DNA from: Helopsaltes ochotensis
Lineage: Eukaryota > Chordata > Aves > Passeriformes > Locustellidae
Direction of reading: 5' to 3'
DNA: 64,000 bases
Assembly (NCBI GenBank): GCA_013400155.1
Contig: VXBM01001644.1
Span: 35,754-99,753 of the forward strand
The first letter of the stretch is position 1. Each line of letters begins with the position of its first letter. The notes beneath the pieces were generated by a model. That model worked only from the letters and a program-made list of their open reading frames with translations. It had not been told where the DNA came from and ran no database searches. Position numbers and translations under genes: made by a program. Shown here piece after piece: positions 10,971 through 22,900 of this stretch.

Positions 10971-13900
10971 CTTCAGTGTGGAGGCAAAAAGGGATGGAAA
11001 CAGCATGAGCAGCTCCTCCAGGCCAGGAAAAACTACTCTTCTGATAGCAAGGGGGGAATTCACAGCCCTGCCCTGGCTTTTCTAGAGGAAATGGGGGCTG
11101 GACTGGACTGGTTACCAGAGGGCTCTTGGGAGCCTGTGGGGAGGTCTGCATGGCTTAGGGAAGGGCTGCTGCTCCCAGACAGGAGCAAGTCCACAACCAC
11201 CTCCTCAGAGCCATTTCCCTCACACTACACGAGGACAAATGCTGCAAAAGTTCCAAACGCACCTACCCTTTCCTCCACACTCATGGTCTCTGCATGCCTT
11301 GGGTAGCCCCCCAACCCCCAGAGCAGCTGAAGGGGGCCAGCAATACTCACGACAGGGCTTGCTGGCGGGCAATGATGCAGTCGGGCCTGTCCCCTTTGTA
11401 CACCAGCCGTGCATTGGCCTGCACCCACACCCAGCCGCCCATCTTGGTCAGCAGCCGGAGCACCGTCAGCCCGCTCTCCCCCGTCTTCATCACTGGGGCA
11501 GGGACACAAGAGAAGTGCCACACACAGAGTTCCTCCATGTAGGCAGATAAATGACATGCGCAAGATGCCACGAGGTTGAGCATCACCTCGTAGCCATGCT
11601 GTGGGGGCAGGAGATGCAGGATGCTGTCTCTCTGCCAGCTCCCCGAGCTCATCCAGGAGGAAGAGCCTTTATCACAGCTATTCCAGCTCCAAGGAGCAAT
11701 AGTACAGCCAGGTCAGAGCCTTGAGGGACCCCACAAACACCCCCCCAGGCAGCCCCCCCAGCACTCACTTCTCACATGGTGCTCCGCGCAGTGCATCATG
11801 TCGGCCGCGTGCACAAACTTGTATCCGGACCCCCTCCTGCATAGCTCCACCTCTGTGTATCCCAAGACAATCTTGCCCCTGGAAACAGCACAGGAACGCA
11901 GTGACACCAGGGATGCATCCCCCATAGTTGCATCCCACTGGCCAGACCCCCGCTTTGGAGCAATGCCCCACCCCAGGCTGAGCTGCATCCCCTGTTCCAC
12001 AAACCACACAAACCACAGCAGACAAGAGGTGCTGGTGCCCTGTTAACCTGCTCCCTGTGTTACTGGGGGCCTGCAGCAGAGAGAAAATAGCATTAGGCCA
12101 TGGGAGCTGGGTCAGGTGTTCCTTGTCCCTATCCGGTCTAGTTTTCTGTCCAGAATCAGGGATTTGCCATGGGGAGAGTGGGAGATGCCTTACCGGGAAT
12201 CACAGGCCATAGGAGTGAAGTCCAGCTTGTGCTTTGTCTGGAAGATCAGCATCTTGGTCCGGAGCTCCAGGATGGAGACAGGCTGGAGGAGTGTGGCAAT
12301 GGCAAAGAGAGCAACTGGGGCTTGTCTGCTGCTGACTTTTGCTGCCCAAGGAGGAACTTCAGGCGCCCACGGAAATTCAAGGCCTTACAGGGATTAGAAA
12401 ACGTGGGTGTGAAGCAAACAGGGTGGTGGGAACTGGCTGTGCTCTCATCCCTGTGGGACACAAGTGGCTCTGGGGAAACACCTTGCAGGTACAGGAGGGC
12501 AGAGGAGTGTCCCAGCATTACCAAGAATCCCGAGCAGTTATCCAGCAGGCAGCGGAAGCGGCATGTGAAGCTCCTCTCCATGAAGGATTGCTTCTCAGCA
12601 TGGAGCTGCTGGGGGCTGGACGTGGTGCTGCATCCAGCCAGCAGCGGCTGCTGAGGGGGAAAGGCTGGAAAAGCAAAGAAAAAAGGAAGCTTTCCAAGCT
12701 GTGCTGCACACCCTGAGCTCATGGCTCAGAGCTGCTCAAGTGAAGCCCTGCAGGGATCACCCTGGCACTCACTGTCAGCAGCGTGCAGTGGGGTCCTGTG
12801 CAGCTGGCGGCGGAAGGTGACCCTGTCATCCGCATGGATCAGCTCATACACGCTCTGGTAGATGAGATCTGACTGGAATGACACAAGAGAATAGTGTCTG
12901 CTCCTGGATAGCCTGGAAGATGTGTCAGGAGGAGGACATGGCAGAAGGTTTTCCTTCCTGGGCACTAAAAGTGCAGGGATTGAGTGTAAAGAACAGGCAA
13001 ACTCCAGCTCTTTCCCCTTCCACAGGAGCTGCTGCCCTTTGGGAAGCTTTGCTCCCCATCTGTACCTCCTTCCCACACCAGGACTGCATGCATCTGTTTC
13101 CAGCCTGGAAAACACGGTGCTCACCTGGTGGAAGCCCAAGTAGTCCTGCACAGTAGGGGAGATGTAGAAAATGTAGCCATCTCCGGTCACGGCAATGACA
13201 AATCCATTGAGTGACTGAAACCAAAAGTTCAGTCCAAAGTTATTCTCCCCAGCTTCAATCCAGCTGCTGAACACTGAAATCCCCCAGCTGCTTCTTCAGC
13301 ATCCAGGGACAGGAAGGGACCTTATTCCTCAACAAGGAGCCCCACAAAGAAGGACAGCACTTGCAAGACTCAGTTCTGTGGAGGTTTTTGTTCCCAGCAC
13401 AAGCAATGATCCAAGGCTGGACCGATCACTTTCTCCAAACCCTCCATGGAACTCCCCTCTCCCTGCAGGGCAGCTCCTGCATTAGGAGGAACCAACTAAG
13501 GAGAGGTTTCATGGAAGACCTGGAGCTGGTTTCCTCCTCTCCAGCTGGGAATAGCTACACTCTTCTGAGGCTCTGCTTTGGACATGATGATCCTTGTGCA
13601 TCCCTTTCAGCTCTGGATATTCTATGATTTTGGTGACCATAAGCCTGAGGCTGATTTCCCCCCAAAGCAAAGCACCGCACTAGGTAATAACTCATGCCCC
13701 CTGCTCTTGACTGTGATATGTTTAATTTATTAGTGAATAGAAGGAGAGAAATTAGGGAAAGAACACCCTAAATGGAAACCTAGTGTACAGATCCAGCTCG
13801 CTGAGGGACCAGTCCCTTCCCTTTGCGTGCTACAGCCCCCAGAGGGACCCCAAGTCAGAGTTTTCTGCAGATCACAGTATATGCCTCAAATGATCTTTGT

Positions 13901-16900
13901 GGGGAGGAATAAAAGCCAGCAGACAGCTCAGCGGGGGGATTTCTGTCACAGTAACACCTCATAAGATCTCCAGATGCCTTCAATCACCCCAGCCTGCCAA
14001 TGCTCTGGTGGCTCCACAAATTGCCATCATATGGTCCGAGTCCAAAGCCCTGAGGAGTGCTGAGAAGCAGCTCCATGCTGGGGCTGGGGCAGCAAAAGGC
14101 TCCCTCCTGGTATCCAGCTGCTCCTCTGTGACCGTCACACTTGCACACAGTTGGAACTGTGGGGGACCTCGTGTGGTCCAGGATTCACTGCCAAAAGTCA
14201 TACTGAATTCCCAGGAGTCACTACCTCGCCAAAATCCCACATGGAGGCTCCTGCTGGGGGTCTACTCACATGCCTGCTGCCTGGAGGGCTCTGCAGGAGC
14301 AGGGCTGGAGCAACCAGTCAGGCTTAAGGTGAGACAAGCATCCATCTGCTGGTGTTTGGAGAGGTGGGAGGACTGAAGACCAGAAAACCTACAAGAGAGC
14401 TGGAGAGGGCATGGAGAGACAGGACAAGGGGGCTTCATGCTGCCAGAGGGCAGGGTTAGATGGGATATTGGGAAGGAATCCTTCCCTGTGAGGATAGGGA
14501 GGCCCTGGCACAGGGTGCCCAGAAAAGTTGTGGCTGCCCAAGGATCCCTGGAAGTGTCCAAGGGCAGCTTGGGTGGGGCTTGGAGCAGTCTGGGACAGTG
14601 GAAGGTGTCCCTGCCCATGGCAGCTCATCACAAGATGAGCTTTAAGGTCCCTTCCCACCCTAACCATTCTGGGATTCTGTGAAAGCCCAGGCACAGGAGA
14701 TGCCAAGAACACGGAACGATTGAAGGTCTTGCACTGACTTGCCCTGCAGCCCCAGGGAGCAGCATGTTCCTCAGCTGACGTGCCCAGATGCTTGTTCAGC
14801 AGTCAACCTTTCCATGCCAGGCCTTTCCAGTTCACATTTATAGATGGCAGCCCAAATCAGCAGTATTGTGGGAGACTGATTCACCAGCTCCTCATGCTCT
14901 GAGCTTCACTGGCAGCTGTTTCATGAGACACACGTGGCCTTTCTATAAATCAAAGTTCTCATTTCCCACTGGTTTTGTCCACCACTGTTTTCCAACATCC
15001 AACTGCTCTTTTCTCCCAAACAGCCTACAAACTGTTGGGGATTTTCCCATCCCGGGCAGGTTGTGAACTCATCCCTATGGAGCTCATGCAATGCCCCAGG
15101 TAGGGCAAGGAGTTCCTGGGGGATGGTTTATCCCACAGCTCTCAACATTCTCCTCTTAGCCTTTGCTAAAGATAATGAACCAACCCAGCACCTTGGGAAC
15201 TACTCGGGGATCAATCCTTACACCATCATCTGACATCCTTGAACCTCTTGGTTGGTGTCTTAGGTTGCAATGCAAGATGTAACCAGAAGTATGTATTCTA
15301 TTACCATCTGTTAAAACCAGGCAGGGCAGTGTTCTTTATCTCTTCCATGACCCATCCTCTCTCCAGGGAGATATCTTCTGTTAATGGGCCATTGAGTCTC
15401 ACTGCATGACTGATAAAATTACATCACCCCATTGGGAGATACTCCACCAAGAGGGAGAAGCCAAGCGTTCCTACCTCGGTAAAAATCTGAGAGTCAGAAC
15501 ACCAGGACAGCCTGTTTGCACTGGATTGCCAGAGGAAGATTGGACCCATCTCACCACCACTGGACTTTCAGAGGAAAACTTCACCCTTCTACAGAATCAT
15601 TGCTTCAACAGAACCACACCTGTTACTCCAGGAGGACTGCAGCCACAATTTGATTGCACTGCTACCAACATCCTGACCAACGGGTTGTCAGGCTGTATTC
15701 TGACTGCCAGTGGTTTTTTTTTTGGTTGGTTGGTTTTATTGTACTACTACATTTTCCTTTTAATTTTCCTAGTAAGGAACTGTTATTCCTAGTCCCATAT
15801 CTTTTCCTGAGAGCCCCTTAATTTCAAAATTATAACAATTTGGAGGGAGGGGGATTTACATCTTCAAGGGAGGCTCCTGCCTTCCTTAGCAGACACCTGT
15901 TTTTCCAGACCAGGACAGTTGGGATGGAGCTTGTGTCCATGAGATTTAACATAATCAAAGGGGCAGCAAATTGCAGTGGGATGAGGGGGAATGGTGGGAA
16001 TGAGGATCTGGACCCATCCCAGCCAGGCAGTGTCACTGGTCTCTGTTCCCAGGAATTCAGCGCCTGCACGAATCACAGCACAGCAGATCTGGGCAAGGCA
16101 GGGTCTCCTCTTGCTCCACAGACAGGACCTCAAGCTCCACAGCTGCTTGGGGAGACCCCAAATGACCAAGTCACAGCACAATACCTGGAGCAGCAGCTCC
16201 CCCTCAGGAAACAGCTTCCGGTCAGCCTGTGGCTTCATCCATCTGTCCCCTCCTGGGGGTCTGGGCTGATCCACACAGTTGCCATCCTCTGGAGCTGTAG
16301 CTGCAAGTGAAAAGGCAAGAAATCAGTGTGGAAGGGGCAATCCAGGAGCCTCCCCCTCCTCCTCCCCACCCCAGGGCTGCTCACGCAGCTACTGGATGCC
16401 CATGGACCCAGCATGGAGGAAGGTGAGACCATCAGTGGGAACTGGCACAGAGCCCACATACAGAGCCATGCCCAGCTTGCCTGAGGCTTCCTCCAAGAGA
16501 TTCTTTCCCCTGCTTGATCCCATTTCTGGGAAACCTCACTCCTGCCAGGGTGTGAGGCAGAGATGCAAAGGACGGAGGGCGGCTGAGTGCTTCTACCCAG
16601 GCTGGGGAACACCACCCAACAAAGCCAGGAGGCTTCTGGTTAGAGCCTGGCAGAGCTGCAGTTGGCTTCCAGCCACCCCACTGGGGTGCTCTGTCTGCTC
16701 TGCTGCCCTTCAGGTTTGAAGAAAGACACAGGCAAAGCTTCCCAAAGCACGTGAAATGCCATCAAAGCACCCACATTTGTTTTCTCCCTTCCAACTTTGG
16801 CTGCTTGGAAGCAGATCAAGAGCTGGTGGCCGTGGCATTCCCGGTGACACCTGAGAGCTCTTGGCTCCCAGGACTTGCTGCCATGACCTCCCCAGGCTGA

Positions 16901-19900
16901 TTCAGGAGCTGCCTCATGCTTCAGCACTGGATGCCTTCAAGGGAACACCCCTGGGTGCAGCTGGCATGAAACCTCCTGCTGCCCGGCTGTGGGACCTCGA
17001 GCTTCACGGGACTCACAAAGAACCGGTTGTTCAGGGAACAGGAATGAGGACAGAGGCTCGCAGGGACACCCCCAGCCTGATCCTTTATCTGCTGATTATC
17101 GCTGAAAAAACTCAATCCAAGCTCAGCCACCAGCAGAAGGATGATCTTCAAGGCATGTTTTTGTGCCAGCTCACAAAAACCAAAACAAAACAAATGACAG
17201 AAAAGCTCAAAGCAGCTCCCATGTAGGAACCACCCCACCTCTGCCACCACCTCCAGCTCCTGCAGCTCCCTGAGGTCTGACAGAGCTCACATATCCTATG
17301 TAATTAACATCCCAGCAGAGAGCACTGCCTGCCCCATCTCAGCCCTGGGTGTCAGGTGATGCTGGATCCAAAGAGAGAAGATCCTCTGAATGTTGGAAAT
17401 GAGGAAGAGCCTCAAACCATTCCACATCCGACCATACACTTAATTTTCTCCATGGCAGAAGTTCTCATTTCACCACTGAAATGTTTTGAAGGTTTGGTTT
17501 CTTTCCTGGTAACACCAAGTTCAAACCCAAAACAATTTGGAATCTAAAGAAGTTTCCTGTGCAACTACTGATCCTGGACATTTTGCTCTGCAGCAAACCA
17601 TCAACAGCATTTCCCCTGATGGACTGGCACCTTTGAATTCAAACAAAATTTGGAGTCAAGGCATCCCTAGGACGTATTTACACCTGGAGCCTGAGTGCCA
17701 ACAAGCACCCACCCAAGGAGGCTGTCAGCAGCCAGGGCATGGATATAGCAGATTAGGGTAATTAGCTGCAGGTCTGGCATAAGGTGACACGAATAGCAGT
17801 GAAGAGGGTGCTCTGGAGCAGAGTCAGCCTCCATCTCCATCACTGGCAGAGCTGGGATATGTCGTCCTCCCCCAAACCTTCAGCACTCCTTGGAGATGCT
17901 CAGGCAGCATCTCCACCTTCTCCATCAGCCATAGCTTCTGCTCTATTCCATCCTGTGCTGTCAGACCAGCCTCCTCAGGGAATGTGAGACCTCTGGGAAA
18001 GGTTGGGAAAGATGAAATTCAACAGAGAGACACCAAACAAAAGACCTCCTCACATGATTGCCATGTGATCCCGAAGGAAAAACATCTTATCTGGACCACA
18101 TGGCTTCAATTTGCACTTCATGAGCGTAATAGTTTCAAAATGAAGCATCAATTCTCATTTAAAATTTGATTTCTTTTGAAGGGCTGGCTCCTCTCTAAAG
18201 GATTGAAATGAGGCAGGCTGGCAGAGGATTTCAAAAAGGAACAAGTTCTTCCAAAATAAAGTTCCAAAAGGGCACTGAACTTTTGGAGAGCATGCACATC
18301 CTGAGAGCATCTGGTCTCCAGCTCTCTCCCAGTGTCCACCAGCAGCATCTGCAGAGAAAGCTGGGGAGAGCTGCTGTGGCTTTCAGAATCCAGCACGAAA
18401 TACCCATTTTGTGCTTTCCAGCAAAATTTCTTCACCTCTCCCACTGATCTTAGCAAGGGGCTTTTAATATCGCACCAGAGCTGCTCACATCCCCTTCTCT
18501 CAAATACAGAGCAGTCCATTTCTGCACAGCTGAGCTCAAAAATCCTCCAGAATTTGTCTCCCATGGGACACACCTGACTTGGGGAGAAGGTCTGGAGCAT
18601 GGAGAGAGGGGAGGAAACTCAAAGAGATGTTTGTCTGCCACAAAAGTACTGGTGGTGTCGAGCAGCTGGTGCTCACATTCAGCCCAGTCCTCACCATCCA
18701 CAGCCAGGGGCCATGGTGTTCCTGTGGCTCTCCTCCTCCAAACAGGTATCTGCACTCATCCTCACTCAAACTGCCAAGAACCATCGGGATTGGGAGCAAT
18801 CCCAAGAGAAACCCAAGCACTTCCAGGTAGAGGACTCCAGGCCCATGAAACCTCAGGCTGTTCCCAGTCACTTTTTGACAGGGAAAGGAAAACTCAACAT
18901 TTTAATCATATCCCAACCCATTTACAACATGGAGAATCTCATGGAAGGGAGGGATCACTCCTGAAATATCCCCCTTGCTTGAGACAAGATGGGGAGATGC
19001 CACCCTCTGGAATCCCACCTGGAGCCATGGATCCCTCAGCCTGCTGAAGCCAGGTCTCCAATGGGCCAATGGCTAAGATGGACAGGAAACAGTAGCTGCC
19101 AGAAGGAAGAGACCCCCACTGGCTGCCAGGCAGGACAAAGCAGGTGAGAGCTGTATTAAAAGCTGGCTAATTCATCCCATTTAACACTGCTCCTTCTAAT
19201 GGAGCAGTTGAGACTCCCACACAAAGCAGCTGAGACTACAAATTAATGGGATTAAAGGAAACAGATCCAACATGTAACCAAGCTATACCAACAACAACAG
19301 AAGTAACTGGGTAAAAGGACAATGCACTTTTGCTGTTTGTGCCCAGTTATTCCCATCTCCTGCAGTGCATCTTGGGATTATTAATGGGAATTAAAATGTG
19401 GATGTGGTGCTTAGGGACACGGGTTAGTGGCGGGCTTGACAGTGTGGGTTAATGGTTGGACTTGATGATCACAGAGGTCTTTTTCAAGCTTAATGATTCC
19501 ATAATTCTATGAAAAAGACCTATGCAAAAGCCATCTGCTGTTACCAGGTAAATCCCAGCATTTGCTGGAGCAGTGTGGTGATCACTTACATTTTCAAAGT
19601 GCTGGGACAGAGGCTGTGTGTAATTTTTAAGACAAGAGGGGGAAATCCAGCTCTGTCCTGAACCCCAACACCAGCCAGAGAACTGCAGGTTACCTGCTGC
19701 TAGTGAGATCCCCAAAGACTGCAAGGCTTTCACTCAGCCAGGGAAGATGCCAGACAGGATCAGTAGTTTCCAACATCAGTGATTTAGGACGTGCCCCATA
19801 CGGCCCCAAGAACACCCCATATGGGCTGGCTCTCTTGCCTCTGCAAGGAGGTTCCTAAGCCCTGCAATGGAGGAAAAGTTTCCAGCAGGAGAATGAAGGA

Positions 19901-22900
19901 AAAAGGAGCAAAGTCATCTAATCTCTTCACTTTTTTGCCCATTACATTCCCAAAGAAAAACATGGCAAGGCAGCCATGGAGGCTAAAACACATTCCTTGC
20001 CTCTGGCATGGATTTGGAGCTGAAAATAAAAGGTTGTTGGTTGCAACCCCAGAGCCAGATCTGCTCTCACAGACTGGGTTACACTGGGGGGAGTTGACAA
20101 GCTTCAGCCACAGTAAACACTTCTCTTTGAACGGGCTCCAGAGGTCCCTGGTATCCAAAAACCAGGAGCTCCCAGCTCTTCCAGCAACACCAAGCCACAC
20201 ACAACCGTTTTCCTCTTGGATCTGATCCCAAACCCTGTCAAATTAGCACCAACCTTTGCCTCAGCTGTATAATAAAGGCATGGTGCCAAGCAGAGCAGGC
20301 TTGTGCCATCCAAGTGAAATAGACAAATGCCAAACTTACAGATTATAAACTTTTAGGAAAAGTCACTCAGCATTTTCCAAGGAGCACAGAAATGCCCTGG
20401 GGAGCATCGACATTCCCAAGTCCACGCCAGCCTCTCCAACCCGATGCTGCAAACCTTCATTCCACATAGTTCTGCAGGATCTTGCCCAGGGACAGATTTG
20501 AGCTTGACTCCTTTCACTGTCTCGGTTACTTCAGGCCCAGACACCTGCAGCTCTGGCCCATGGTGAAAGCAAACAACAAGGAGATGAATAAAAAAGCTAA
20601 TTTAGTGCTGACTGCAGTGAGATTACCCAGAGAGACCTGCTGCCAGCTGCCCTGCAGGGAAGCACTGGGGAGGGAACTGGTGAGACCAGCACCAGAGGTG
20701 GGAAAGGACCTGATGAGGTCCTAAGCCCCGCCCCTGTTCCAGCCAGGTCAGCTGGATGGGGAGGTGGCCCATTGTTCACTCTTTGCTAGGAGCTGATAGA
20801 TATCTCAAGCTTTACCAGACTCCAGACTGTGGTCTCACACCACGACAGGGTTTCCCATGGGTTCTGAGAGATTTGGTTAGGTTGGATGTTGGGAAGGAAT
20901 TCTTCCCTGTGAGGATGGTAAGGCCCTGGCACAGATAACCAGAGCAGTTGCAGGTGCCCCATCCCTGGAAGAGTTCCAGGCCAGGTTGGGCAGGGCTTGG
21001 AGCACCCTGAGATAGTGGGAGGTGTTCCTGCCCATGCTGAGGGGTGGCACTGGATGAACATCCTTCTAACCCAAACTGATCTGGGACTCTGTGATCCTCT
21101 CTCTTGCAGACCTCCCTGCCTGGTGTCCTAGAAGGCATGGCAGCACATTCCCTAATCACACCCTCTCCACCTTGGAGAGCATTTTCAGCCTCATTTTCTT
21201 GCTCACCCTTGGCAGGGCCACGTCTGCAACCCTAACATCTGCTTCTTTTGTTACAGGAACCATAGGAAACGAACCCCAGCACAGCTCTCCAGCTAGCTGG
21301 AGGTTTTCCAAGCCATTCAACACTAAAATCCATCTAAGCTTTCACGAGGTCTCCCTCTTTGCAGCAAGTGGGGCTCCTGTCTCACCAGAGAGCCCAGGGT
21401 ATCGTGGCACTCAGCAACTTAGACATAAGCTTTTCTCCTTGGGCACTTGCTCTCAAAGAGACAGGGATCAGCAAAGTCAGTCCAGATTTGTCTGGGAGAC
21501 TGTCAGACACGGGTCCAAGAAGCAACCACTGCAAATTGGTTTGCAGACAGAGCTCAGCACAAGTCTGGCAATGAGGTTCAGTCACTGTTTACGTGACTGA
21601 CAAAGCCTTTAAAGTGCCTTTAAGGCAGGCTGTGATAGCACCAGAGCTGTCACCGCTACCCAGCACTGCCCACAGGCTGGGCCTGATGGGCAAAGCATGG
21701 GAAGAATAAGCTCTGAGCCCCCTGATTTTGCACAGGGAAGACTGAGATCCCAGGCAGCAGAGAACTGTGCAACACCTGCAGCGTTTTCCCCCGGAGCAGA
21801 GGAGTTACAGATGTGCACAGAGGCACGGAGGAGCTACAAGAGCTTCCTTCCTCTCCAGGCCCAAAGCTTGGCATCTCCAGCAAACTACTAATTAGTCTGG
21901 TTTCTCGTTAAAGCACAGACAGAGAAGAACATTTAAAAGCAAAGCAGATTCAAAGGATGAGGCAGTGAGTCACTACCCTGCAATGGAAAGAGGATCCCAC
22001 GCAGTTGACAAGTCCCTTTCCTCATATCCACTGTGTAGCAGGCACTGATACCAACACCCAAACCCATTATAGTTGTCCTCTGCTCTGTCCCACCCCAAAC
22101 ACTGCCCCAGCCCCTCTTGCCTGGCTTCCTACACCCCATTTAATAGGTCTGTTCTCAAGCCAGAGGAACACAGTACCCATACTTCAGAAATACCAGAGAA
22201 GATGGAGAAGGCTGGAAGCCTCTTAGATTTCTCCTGGTGTTAGCAGCCAGATAAAATGCAGACAACACCAGGAAGCTCCACTCTTGGGCTAGAGAAATGC
22301 AGCACAAGGGAAAAAAGAGCCTCAGGGCATCACCCTAAGCCCACTGTGCAACTGGCCTCTCAATTGTCTGGAGATAAGGCAATTACCACTCTATCAAAAC
22401 ATCCATCTCACTCCTGCCTGGAGATAAGGTCGGGCTTGGGCTGTGGATGGGGAGAGGATAGGGATGCTCACCGTGTGATGCCACGCTCTCCTGCTGCAGG
22501 AGAGGAGCCTGCAGGAAGCACAGGACAGCAAACCTGAGGCACAAAGCAGAGCACAAGGGGTGCCAGCATGTCCCCCCAAAATGCCCAACAGGACACTCCA
22601 GCAGCAGACTGGCATGGGTCTTCCTCAGGCACATCTGAGACCCAGGCCAATCCTGATGAATCTGGGATGATATGAAGTCAAACAAGATGAACTTCACGGC
22701 AGTGCAAGGGGAAGGAGATGGAAATCACAGGCAAGTGGCCAGATGGGAATAACTGGCCTGGCAGAATGGGGCTCCAGAACCCCTGCAACACCAAATGCTG
22801 AGCAGCTCTCATGCTGGGAAACACATGCTGAGCACATCCAGTGGGAACCAGCTCCTGTTCAGAGGCACAGGTCCCATCTGGAGAGTTTGGCACAGGAGTC

